A stretch of 64,000 bases of DNA from Hygrocybe punicea. Lineage: Eukaryota > Basidiomycota > Agaricomycetes > Agaricales > Hygrophoraceae. Of the stretch, positions 31,558-42,249 are shown in pieces (the first letter of the stretch is position 1; each line of letters begins with the position of its first letter). Location of the stretch: contig OY744472.1 in NCBI GenBank assembly GCA_963556145.1, positions 4,092,001 through 4,156,000 on the forward strand, given 5' to 3'. The notes beneath the pieces were generated by a model that saw only the letters and a list, made by a program, of their open reading frames with translations, had not been told where the DNA came from and made no database searches. The translations under genes and the position numbers were made by a program.

Positions 31558-33578
31558 TCATTTCAGCACTGCCAAGACCATGACCCATTGCACATTGAGT
31601 GAAATGCTCTTCATCATGTCATCCACACGCTTGAATGTATTGATCGTATGTCCAACAACGACACAGGATCCTGCAGGGATATTGTGCGGGAAGATGGGTA
31701 GTTGCTGGAGCGATATGAGAGTGGACATGAAGTCCGCTTTGACTTTGCGTGCATCGTAGATGGGCACTGACAACACATACTTAAGATATCAATTTATATT
31801 AAACGACCGGATGCTTACTAATATCGTAAAATGATAGAGCAGCCTTATGATAAGATGGAGTGGGTCGATGAGTGAATGGACTAAGTTGTACATTTTTGGA
31901 TGTCGATGCCTCTATGAAAATCGATTAGGAATTACAACTAGAAATAATCAATGCACAAACTGGGAGATGTATCCATTCCACTTGCTGTGGTCGTTGAGAA
32001 GGACACATAGTCCTGATACAGTTGGGCCCGAAATTCGGACTCGCGAATCACCATTCCAATAGCACCGACATATCGCTCCCATTCTCCTTGAAGTAGTGCA
32101 CCCTGTATAACCTTGACTGGCTTTGTATTGCCACCAATCTTGGGCTCATCGAGAAAGCAGGACTCCACTATGATGACCGATGTAAAGATCGTTGGCATTC
32201 CACCTCCGACTGCATGAAAGAAGTTGCGACCAAATGCACCAGTGGAGATATGGGCAGGGTTATTACGAGAGAGATTAGAATACCTCCCAGATCTATCAAA
32301 GGTAATGGTGGAAACCAATAATCTATATTATATCAAATGAATTGACTGGATCCACTTCAAATTGTCGTTGAAACAACGTACTTTCTGTTGATCTTGTAGA
32401 TGTCAGTGATAATATCACTGAACTGTGGGTTGCCATTTCCAATTGCACTGGACCAGGATACCATCGCTGCTGCCCTATATAGTTATGAGTAAATGACAAG
32501 GATATGACTGCAATGGCATACTTGATGTTGACGCAGTCTTGGTAGGTGTCAACAAGTTGAGGATCCCTTGTGCCAATATCAGACTCATCAACGTTCAGAG
32601 TTGGTAAGCTAGATTCACAACATCTACATCAAACACCACGGTGTAATAACATCCAACACACCTGGTGATCTGCATCAGCGCATAGGTCAGATCTCCTTCA
32701 TCGCCACTGGAGCCTTTATCATCATCGGTATCATTGAGCATGATGGCCTTCGTGGACTTGGACTTCTTGGATGGAGTATTAGAAACACTGTTACGATTAA
32801 TGAATGAGAATATTCACATCTGCACGTAAAATACACACGAAATTGGCTTATCGGGGTTCTTCATTAAGGCTACTTTGCGACGATGCCTAAACAGTCAAAC
32901 GATTTGTTTGAACAAATGGATGTGTCTACGATAACCGAACAACTCACTTAGAACCATAATCCTCTTCCTCTTCCTCCTCTTCCTCACCGTCTCGTGATTG
33001 ATTAGATGCAGCTTTAAATTTCTTGGAGGGGGAAGGCGTTTTACTATGGATAACCTGTCAATGATGAGACAACACCAATGAAAAATATTTACACATCCTC
33101 GTCATTGTCGGTGACATTGGGAGATGACATTTGACGTTTCTTTCCACTGTAACAGATTGAAATCATGTTAGATATATTTGATATTGAAACACTAACACGT
33201 CTTTAACGTTGCGAAACTTGACGGAATGCCTAATATTTGTTAACTCATATTGGATAACAATGATATGTGATTATAGATACCTTGTGAGCGTTGACGGTGC
33301 CATTACACTGCCAGTGCTTTGAATACTGATGGCATCATCATTAGCATCGGACAAAGCCACACTGTCCATTGGTCAAAAATAGCTAACGATTAAAATGATG
33401 ACACATACACATCATCATCAGCCCAAGTCTTGATAACCTTCTTTCGCTTCTCGATTGTTGCAGAAGGCCGTCTTTAGTGCATGCAATAGAAACTTCAGTA
33501 AAATAGGTAAACATACATGGTGGCCTTGGGTTTTGCTTTCGAGTTTGATTTCGTGGCAGTGGACTTCTTGGGAGGCAT
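31558..33578 (-). CDS. cassette gene B, copy 2 (conserved, unknown function)
   Basis: It starts MPPKKSTATKSNSKAKPKAT at 33578. At least eight short exons encode Lys/Ser/Glu-rich and acidic tracts. The conserved half reads DIGTRDPQLVDTYQDCVNIK, AMVSWSSAIGNGNPQFSDII and RYSNLSRNNPAHISTGAFGR. It continues FFHAVGGGMPTIFTSVIIVE, IGGNTKPVKVIQGALLQGEW, ERYVGAIGMVIRESEF and QDYVSFSTTTASGMDTSPS. The last exon is VPIYDARKVKADFMSTLISL then TINTFKRVDDMMKSISLNVQ, with the stop at 31558. I saw no internal stop in the conserved exons, so this may be the most intact gene of the cassette. Its 3' end is about 90 bp from that of gene A, a tail-to-tail pair. The charged N-terminus suggests a nuclear location. 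Confidence 0.7.
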
Positions 33579-34379
33579 TGGAGAGCGGTCAAAGTTGATG
33601 GAATGGTGGATATCATCTTCACTCACAATTTAAATCACTCAAAAACAATAAGCTATGAATTTAAGATGAATCGGTGAATTCAAAACTTCAACAATAACAT
33701 CTGAGGATCCACCATTGGCACATGCTCATATACCAAACGAGGCTTCTTGGGCCATGTACTCCATGCAAAGCGCAAAGGTATGCATGAAAAATGGATGACT
33801 GTCCACATGATATTCGCCACAAGTTTATACTGGTAGGTTTCATGAATTGTTGACAAGCTCAATTAAAGTTAGGAATGGAGACTAAATAAAAAGGGGTATT
33901 CATGAAACAAAATTGCATAATGCCAAATTAAGCAACATGGGGTATACTAACAGATATTGATGAATGATGGATAGGGGTTAATTCCAATGCTGTGCATACA
34001 TATCCTGTGATGCAGAATTAATGTGGAAAAGCTGGAGTACATGCTTGACTATACCATATCCAAACCAGACAGCTGACAACCAACATTATATGCGGCATTT
34101 GAAAGAAATGGAAAGGATCCGTATTATGCAAAATGACGCAAACTTCAATATTCAAGAATGCAATACAAAAACAAAAACAAAACAGATCCTGAAAGCTATC
34201 ATCACATGGACATCAAAAGCTAATATGGATATGATCGGTGTGAGGATGATGGCGGAAGATATAATCCATGAAGTGGACAAAATTGTGCCACGCAATATAC
34301 ATCTCACCACTGCTTTGTACGTGATGGACAACTATTACAACTTCAAGGGTGCATGTTAGCAATATCCACCATATATATA
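33579..34379. other. spacer between gene B and gene C, copy 2
   Basis: This holds the 5' flank of gene B. An uninterrupted plus-strand frame at 34021-34359 reads RHLKEMERIRIMQNDANFNI and TSKANMDMIGVRMMAEDIIH, ending TAG. It has a plausible composition and could be an upstream exon of gene C, but it has no counterpart that I could align near copy 1. Confidence 0.3.
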
Positions 34380-35504
34380 CTGGCTAGTATTTGACACCAA
34401 ATTGACAGCTGAACATCTGCAGGAAATCATATCTGCACGCTTAGACGATGATGAAAGTCAGCTTGCGAAGGCCACAAATGTAAGTCATTGGATTTGAAAA
34501 GGTATATCATATTGACCGCATTGCCACATTTCAAATGTCAATATTGTGCATGTTGACTCTCCAAATTGCTGGAAGTTTACACTTCCAACCAATGATGAAT
34601 CTGAACATCAAGAATTGGTATTAAGTTTGCAAGCGATTTTGGTGGCGAAAGATCTTCCACCCATAACAACCAGGTATGTGCTAAATTCGTATCCATTCCT
34701 TGAATACCATTCTGATGAACCACTGTAATAGTCAACCGGAACGCCGAACGCCCTTCATACATCAAAGCATAGTCGTAACTGGCCTTGATACAACGGGCTT
34801 TCAATCCTATATCGATAAACTTCGGATTCTGCACCAGAAACTGGCTTGTCAATTTCCTGACAAAGCAATGCAAGCTTTTATGCCTTCTACATACATGGAT
34901 TACATGGCACTCGCAATAGGAACCAGATATTTCACTGATCGCCGACACGACAACTCTTCCCCTCACATTCCATTCGAGCATGCCATCGATCCAAAAGGCA
35001 TATTAACCTCACTTGTGAATTCCCACTACTTTCATGGCCAGGACAATTGCGTACTTTATTACAAGTTGAAGTCTGATAGAAATCGACATTGGTGAGTGAC
35101 GATGAATTGGGATCACATCTCTACTGATGGAAATATTTATTAGCTTCATTCCAACAAACCCAACTTGCTTTAGAATTGGTGATATAGTGGAGGTTCAGTT
35201 TACAATATCAGCAGTTCCAGTAAAGATGGATAAATTCAAGATGATTCTGAATCTATGGTCATTGGCACTAGTAGACAGTGACTTCACAGAGGTAATGCTT
35301 CAATACATCAAGAATTAAACGAATACTGATGTATATTCTCAGGAAGCAACTATGATTCGCAACAAGACAGCTTTGCCTACACCAACTACACAGTGCAAAA
35401 TAGCCATCAAACGGCATGTTGGGTATGTGGAAGACGGTAATGATGCAGAGGGTGTTGTCGAAACAAGGCGACGCCTCAATAATATGAATATCGACCGATG
35501 CTAA
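34380..35504 (+). pseudogene. cassette gene C, copy 2 (abundant Agaricomycete family, unknown function)
   Basis: Exons end or begin at 34479, 34528-34673, 34732-35091, 35144-35291 and 35343-35504. Blocks are LTAEHLQEIISARLDDDESQ, DSPNCWKFTLPTNDESEHQE, VTGLDTTGFQSYIDKLRIL, GTRYFTDRRHDNSSPHIPFE, IDPKGILTSLVNSHYFHGQD and CFRIGDIVEVQFTISAVPVK. The C-terminus is KMDKFKMILNLWSLALVDSD, then IKRHVGYVEDGNDAEG and ETRRRLNNMNIDRC. The GDIVEVQ...VPVK...RSL.LLD ending is one I recall in a very abundant family of Agaricomycete hypothetical proteins. The acceptor before exon 2 reads CAC where copy 1 has CAG, so splicing is probably lost. The true start was not found. No activity can be assigned. Confidence 0.6.
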
Positions 35505-35542
35505 TGTATAATATTGTATGTACTCAAACTGTTGATATGTTA

Positions 35543-36094
35543 CAGCTGTTTTGCTATCTGATGGCAGCAACTGCACTGTTTTGAATCAATTGAGAAATTT
35601 GGACTCAGTAGAATTTTGGGTGCTATGTATTGTATCTCATGAAATACTATTTGGATTAAGATGGTTATACAGGGAAAGTTGTACTATATCTTGAGGACTA
35701 TCTACTCCTGTAATTACATTTGGACAATATTTAGGATATGGTGAGTTGTTGATGAAATAAAAAGGTAGACCAGTACTTTTTGACACCCAAAATGATACTG
35801 TCCTGTTATGACATCGAAAGAGCTCATATGAAGAAGACTGGAGGGAGAAGGTTGTTCATCTTTTCAAGGCCTAGAAGTACATATACCATATTCTTCTCTG
35901 TTTTTGTCCTTTGAGCCATTATTGCATCTGTACTATGTTTGTCTGTCATTAGGTTTGAAATACAACCAGAATCAACCATCTTGATCCAAGCAGGATTTCA
36001 TGAGATACAAAACACAGCACCCAAAATTCAAATTTCTCAATTGATTCAAAAAGGTGCAGTTACTGCCATCAGATAGTCAAACGACGGTAAACTG
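35543..36094. repeat. 552 bp foldback (MITE-like)
   Basis: Left-arm words CTATCTGATGGCAG, TTTGAATCAATTGAGAAATT, TTTTGGGTGCT and TGTATCTCATGAAAT recur as reverse complements in the right arm (for example CAATTGATTCAAAAAGG and CTGCCATCAGATAG). The arms are about 150 bp and the inner part is unpaired. It starts about 40 bp after the stop of gene C copy 2. No coding content. Confidence 0.7.
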
Positions 36095-36459
36095 AAAGTT
36101 GTAAATCATGATGATACATGGAACCATTCTGAATACATCGATTTACTATGAAATATGTCTTCTATATACTGTAATTGAAATTTGGCTATTGATTCAAGCA
36201 TCAAGCATTGATGACACATATGTGACATGTCCAGATATTGTATTCTTCAATCATTGTTAGACTGTAACTCTGCCATTTGAGGATCCACAATATGCAAGAG
36301 GTGTGCCTTTTTGCTGAAAAGATAAGAATGAGCTATTGAAAATCCATTATCTACCTATAATCCAGATTTAATGTTTGCATATTCTCTTTGTATCATCACT
36401 GGATAGCTAACTATATCCAATGTTCAATGTGTACTGATCACATATGACAATAGTAACCT

Positions 36460-36520
36460 GAACATATTGACCGAACACATTGACCGAACACACCGAACAT
36501 GTCCAATATGTTCGGTTTGT
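36460..36520. repeat. CGAACA repeats at right flank of cassette copy 2
   Basis: GAACATATTGACCGAACACA, TTGACCGAACACACCGAACA and TGTCCAATATGTTCGGTTTG form a cluster with a CCGAACA/TGTTCGG inverted pair. It resembles 29349-29400 on the other side of the cassette and, more distantly, the TTGTCGAACA arrays at 17.2 and 44.2 kb. Confidence 0.55.
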
Positions 36521-37495
36521 GGTCCATGAAACTGAATTACAATTCATTGTACAAATTCAATCAAACTACCTTTACTTCTCATATGTGATGCATAACCTTT
36601 TGTTCATAGACGTGTCATATTAACTGGACGAAATCTGCAGGTGCAACAAGCATATTTACTCCTTTATATCTAAATTGATAACGAAATTCACTGCTGTACT
36701 GAGAAGCCTATGTTGCTATGTTCCTGCATTGATACCATTGGATTGTATCTTGGCCCAACCTTCACTACTTCCCATCCTGCCATAAATATGATGCTTTGCT
36801 ATTTCATAATTGCTTTCCCATCATATTAGTTTGTTCTGGCCTGATTGGCGCTTCTCTTGAACTAATTATGTTCCTTGTCCTTTTGTCTTGATCTTGAATC
36901 ATTATGCAGTTGACTGCATTTATTGTACTATTTTCGTGTCCTTTGATAAAATATCAACAAATTATAAACCTCACCCTTATGAGCCCATTCAATGAATACA
37001 TTGAAACAGCATCTGAGGTACCAATGTATGAACTCCATAGTTTCTCAATGTTGATAGTTCTGCTTGCACTTTCTCTGCTTCAATATGGGATGTCAAATGT
37101 GGCACATAATGCACATCCAACAACTGTCCAGACTTTTATTTCTGCTATTGTTTGTGCAATTGCAATGCCCCGAATTCAGGTAGGGACATCTGCAAAACAC
37201 TTTGTGCCGAAAATGATGAATTGGCCAGTTAAACCGGAATTCAACCTGTTCCTTGTGATTCCAATGTACATAGCTATTATATGTATCTGTAGACAAAGTT
37301 ATCATATCTGGTTCATTCAGTCTATATTGCACTGGCAATTCCTCAGAATACAGCAGAGATACTAGTTGGACAATACAGAACTCTCAGTACTGTTCAGACA
37401 GGTTTTCAACTCATCCATATGTCATAATGTGCACATTACACCAACAAAGAATACGATTATTGTCATGAAGTCGACTTAGCAGTGGACTACACTTT
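36521..37495. other. AT-rich spacer; no supported gene
   Basis: The longest plus-strand frame (36904-37365) is hydrophobic (for example FSMLIVLLALSLLQYG) but has AT-driven composition, no homologue I recognise and no gene structure, so I do not call it. Nothing else is visible. Confidence 0.35.
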
Positions 37496-38927
37496 CCCAA
37501 CTTGGCACCTTTGATCTGGTGACCTTATTGTTCTTGCTCATTTGAGACAACAAATTCTCACAGTTACAAAGTCAGCAGTCACACGGTTTCAAATTTATTC
37601 ACAGCGCTTCAAAATTGTTCCCACAGTTTGCAACAATTGTTCCCACGGCTTGGCAAATTAGAGTCTGACCCTGAGTTGAAAAATCCACCATATAGAACGA
37701 TTCCCTTATAGGGACTCGTAACAGTGAGTTCTCTACAGCTGAGCCGTTGATCAGAGGGTGCCGATGGAGAAAGAAGGGATGTCAGGTGACCATTGAGAGA
37801 GCCGATGAGAAAACGGGGCGCCAGGTAAGTTCTCTGCGGCTCAGCTGTTGAGAGGGTGACAAGTAGGTCTCCACGACTGCGACTCAACCGTTGAGAACCG
37901 GAAGAGAGGCTCTTTGACGACTCGGTCGCCCCTGATCGTGATCCCATCGTTTGCCTGATCTCATGGGTCAGGTCACTCCCATTGTCACCATCTGCTCTCC
38001 TTCCTCACCTGTGCCGTTAAGCAGATCCCCCTGAGTCATCTGCCTGACGTCACTCTGAGAGGCCTGGCAAAATCTACCGTTGTAAATCGTGCACAGTGTG
38101 ACAGCCCAGGCCTTGGTAATAGCGTAACACTTGGGCTTCCAGAGGAGACGCTCAGCATTGGTCAGCCAGTGCTCCCTCCTCCACCCATTGCTATATTGAG
38201 ATACACGCTAATCACTCTTCCGTCGCATCTGGGTACGCTAAAAGCTACCTGTAAAGGGAGGTGTGTTGCTCGAGAGGAGCAGGGCAAGGGGATCAAGCTC
38301 ATGGGCAGAAGGTCCGCCATCCTTGTCACTTCTAACCCTGAACAGCAATCCCACCGCTTTAGCATGTACCTGACTCTGTTCTGGTGTCAGATCCGCCGCC
38401 TCATCCCTAACAACCTGTAATCCTACCCACAGGCATTTGTGGCCCCATATTGGCAATAGTGAGTGGGCGACGGTTGGGCAATGGCTGGGTGATGGGCGGG
38501 CAATGGGCGGGCAATGGGCGGGCGACGAGCGTGCAATAACTTTAGTTCTGACAGAAAATTTTGAATTTTGATAACTGCCGAAATCATATATTTTGATATC
38601 CATTAAATTTATTATTTTGACCCCCTACCACAAGTTCTAATTCTGGCCTACCTTTAAGTGATGCCTAAATTTGGACTAGCAAATGTTATTAAACTCGAAA
38701 CTAAAATACACCTTCCCTTCACAATTTAGCACTGATAATTATTTTGATTGCAGGACTAATCTAAAGATGAATTTTTATTATTAATTTAGACAATCCTTTA
38801 TCAGTGACTTAAATTCAATATTTAGACTTGGCCTAAATGAAAATCTAAAGATTATATTTTGCCGCTAACTTTAGAAATAACTTTAGATCCTGACTAAGTG
38901 TTGAAACTTCTGATGTGTGTGTAATGA

Positions 38928-39011
38928 TGATAGAGAACTGTCTACCACATCAGGAATGACTACTGACTAAGGGTGTGGTCATGTGACCTGCCAGGCACCA
39001 CTACTACTACA
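38928..39011 (-). repeat. R1 repeat, partial copy
   Basis: GATAGAGAACTGTCTACCAC through GGGTGTGGTCATGTGACCTG to CACCACTACTAC matches the second half of R1. The GGTCCCGAGGGACC half is missing. The flank GCATTTGCATTTGCAC also flanks the copy at 55632, so both lie in related GTTGGTG-rich sequence. Confidence 0.75.
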
Positions 39012-39190
39012 GCATTTGCATTTGCACATTGGATGGCATTGGCATTGGTGTTGGTGCTGTCATTGCCATTGCTGTTGGTACTGCTGTTTCCGATCGAGGT
39101 TGGTGGTGGTGGCATTGGTGTAGATGGTGTTGCATGGCGGTGTTGGTGTTGACTGGCTGTAGCCTAGCACCGCAACTTTGCACTAAAACA
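39011..39190. repeat. GTTGGTG/CATTGGC low-complexity tract
   Basis: Directly after the R1 fragment the sequence is a run of GCATTGGC, GTTGGTG, GTTGGTACTG and GGTGGTGGC words, similar to 55500-55620. It may be part of a longer shared repeat. Confidence 0.5.
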
Positions 39191-39299
39191 GTTTTAATAA
39201 GTAAATGTATAAATTTTCAATGAAAAAAGAGACTTACCTTGAGCAGAACGGTTCACAATCGCAAACCACTCTGCTCGTGTTGCTGTGTTGGGTGGTTGT

Positions 39300-40975
39300 G
39301 ACAGGAAGTCATGGTTCAGTCACAGCTACCCGCAGGTTTACCATGGGTTGAAAAACCCCTGCATATGCCTAGGGCCATGGCATTAATAGGGAACTTAGGT
39401 ACGAAAGAACTGGTGTACCGTCAGGCCAGACTGTTAGACATCTCAAAAAAGGACCTCTGCAGGTATCATAGAAAATCTGGATGGTTCCAGTATGCCTTAT
39501 GGGCCTATTAAAAATATTCAGAATGTAGTGATAGAAGCATTTACATTTACCTCAGAGTTGAGACCAAAATGGAGAAAGGCATTGCCTGTAATTTGGGCAT
39601 TAACCTGATTAGCAATACTCTTCCTTTTTTCTTCCTCGGTGGCTCCAGGCATTGTGAAGTTGATGTAAAATTGGACCCATTCCCATGCCACCTTTTTCAG
39701 ATGTGACCAAACTGACATTGCGGCTTTCCAGATCTGTGATATATATTAGTTGTTTGTTAGGTAGCATTGGGATCTATTACCTTTGCTTTATTTGCCTTGG
39801 TAGCCACCATAGCTATAAGATATTCATGAGTACAATCAATGAGATGACATGGACACATACTGGGTAAGCCTTGTTGTGATGCACATGTATTTGCTTGACT
39901 AAGAGGTTGTGTGATCAGGGATTGCCTCTGGCTATTGTCATGATCACCGAGGTAAGCCTCAATGACAGCTATATCCGCTGCAAGTACATAACCCGCATGT
40001 TCAATATTGGCCTCATCGTCAGGCAAGCTTGAGGCTATCGATTGACAGGGTGGTAGCTCATCCTTCTTCTGCCGAACACGAGTATGGACCTGGCAAAGGA
40101 GACCATCACTACCCATATGTTGGACTAGTGAACCCCTGGAGGTAAAGATAGCTGTACCGCCACTCTGATAGCTACTGATAGCTGATGTGCTGCTTGCATC
40201 CATGTTTTCAGGGCCTGTGGAATAAGCTGACAAATCTTCTAAGGTTGGTAGGTGGGCCGGAGGATGGTGGGCTTGGTGCTGTGAGAGTAGATCGGTATTA
40301 GATCCAGTCTAGGTGGATGTCTAAGTTCACTTATATTGGTGAAGTAATTTGACTGCTCACAGTCATGATTGTCGATGAGAGGCATCTTAATAATTCTTCA
40401 GCCATCACAGATGAGTGGGTTGAGGCAGGTGCAGACTGAGTCCCTACTGTTGAGAGATTGGAAGCAGTTCTTCTGGTCATTGATCATAGGATATTGCCAG
40501 ATGATCGAGAGTACAAAAGAGGATCCACGGAAGGAACTAAAATTGTCATTGTCAACCCAGCTGATCCAAACAGATCCAGAGCTTGATTGGTGGGATGAGT
40601 TGATGGAAATGAGTCAAACATGCTGTTTTGACCAACAAATGTGTTGTTCTGATTCAAGAACATTGACAGAGGACTAGGAAGAGTGGGAAGTTGGAATGAA
40701 TTAAAGAATGATGAATCAAGCATAGATGGATTGTTCTGGCTTGGAAAAGATGAAGGATTGAGAAAAGGAATGTGGAGTGGACCATACACGCTAATTGGTT
40801 CTTCATCTAGCATCCCAGGACCAGGTGTAAAACACATGTCCATACCAGAACTGTGGAAGTCAGGAGCCAAAATGGTATTCTGGGCTGTGGTAGGATGGAC
40901 CGGGATGTCAGCCATGAGAGGCAGGTCAACATTGGGAGAAGGGATAACATTTGGGTCAAATTTAGACACTGGCAT
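39300..40975 (-). pseudogene. DUF6532-like protein, several breaks
   Basis: The start ATG at 40975 begins MPVSKFDPNVIPSPNVDLPL, and a Pro/Ser-rich region follows (FQLPTLPSPLSMFLNQNN). A second block (about 40250-39870) reads LSAYSTGPENMDASSTSAIS and DEANIEHAGYVLAADIAVIE. After an intron come IWKAAMSVWSHLKKVAWEW and FTMPGATEEEKRKSIANQVN, then QITGNAFLHFGLNSE and a donor. The last exon reads AHKAYWNHPDFL, TGA, YLQRSFFEMSNSLA, TGA, RYTSSFVPKFPINAMALG. The order (helical region, then a hydrophobic FF segment, then FVP.FP..AMAL) resembles the basidiomycete-specific DUF6532 family; that name is tentative. Two in-frame TGA codons in the last exon point to decay. Function is unknown. Confidence 0.45.
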
Positions 40976-41084
40976 GACAGTAGTATCACCTTCCTCGTAC
41001 AGTAGACCCAGTCATTTTGGTTAACCCAATCACAGATAGAGCTGTGATTGGTAGGTACACATAGCGCAGTGACTGCTGTGGGGG

Positions 41085-41870
41085 TAGGTTGACCCAAATT
41101 ACAGCTCTTGCTGTAGAACTGTATGGGGGTAGGTTGACCTAGGTACAGCTCTTGCTGGGAAATGGCTGCTGGGTAGGTCAACCTGCTGTCAGCTCTGCCA
41201 TGCAGGGGTTAGCCCAGAACAGGTACTGCTGGATATATGGTTTGACCCAGGGCCAGCTGTTCATGGAATGTAGGTTGACCTGGGTCCAGCTATTGCTGCA
41301 GGATTAGGTTGACCAGGTTCCAGCTCTTGCTGCAGGATCAGGTTGACCACAGTCCAGCTATTGCCCAGGTCCAGCTCTTGCTCCAGGATTGCGTTGACTG
41401 GGTTCCAGCTATTGCTGCACCACCAGGTTGATCTGGGTCCAGCTATTGCTGCAGGATTGGGTTGACCGGCTTCCAGCTATTGCTGCGGGATTGGGTTTAC
41501 CAGGTTCCAGCTATTGCTGCAGCACTGGGTGGACCTGGGTCCAGCTCTTGCTGCCAGGTAGGTTGACCTGGTGGCAGCTACTGCTGCAGGATCGGGATGA
41601 CCGAGGCCCAGCTCTTGCTGCAGGGTAGGTTGACCTGGGTCCAGTTCTTGCTGCAGGATTGGGTTGACCAGCTTCCAGCTATTGCTGCAGGATTGGGTTT
41701 ACCAGGTTCCAGCTATTGCTGCAGCACCGGGTGGACCTGGGTCCAGCTATTGCTGTGGGAGAGGTTGACCCAGGTCCAGCTCTTGCTGCAGCACCAGGTT
41801 TACCTGTGGCCAGCTCTGGCCACTGGATAGGGCTGACTGGTGTCCCACTCTTGCTGCAACCGGACCCTAT
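41085..41870. repeat. 34 bp minisatellite
   Basis: The unit GGTTGACCTGGGTCCAGCTA plus TTGCTGCAGGATTA is 34 bp and recurs about eighteen times with substitutions, most regularly from 41265 to 41810. Earlier units (from 41085) are more diverged. Frames that read through it (VQLLLQDWVDRLPAIAAG and similar) are by-products, since 34 is not a multiple of three and the frame changes from unit to unit. Confidence 0.85.
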
Positions 41871-42249
41871 GTTGGTCCACAGGCTTGTGCCATGTATCAC
41901 TCTGCCTGTTTGTATTTAATGTTGACAACATTGGCAGTGCTCACAACAGCTCTTTATTCAGACACTGTGATATAAAGTCAAGAACATGTGTCAGTCTGTT
42001 CATTACACAAATGTAATATAATTTGAAATGCAATTATGCAAAGCACAGGGAATACCCACATTACAAAATTATTCTTTTGAAAATGCACAATATCTCACTC
42101 TTAGCTTCATCACTCACAGGAGCTACTTCTTCCCAAAGAACATTTATACCACAATCAGTAATTACCTGACTTGGAATTTTGTCCTTTTTTTATTTAATAT
42201 TACTCCACTCTCAATTGGAATCATTACTTATCCACTCACTCTTATTGAG

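Noticed and set aside
36904..37365. Hydrophobic 153-codon frame that could be read as a membrane protein
   Set aside because: AT-rich DNA produces Ile/Leu/Phe-rich frames by chance. No homologue, intron pattern or start context supports it.
41085..41870. Minisatellite as a CRISPR-like array
   Set aside because: The units are contiguous with no unique spacers and the genome is eukaryotic.
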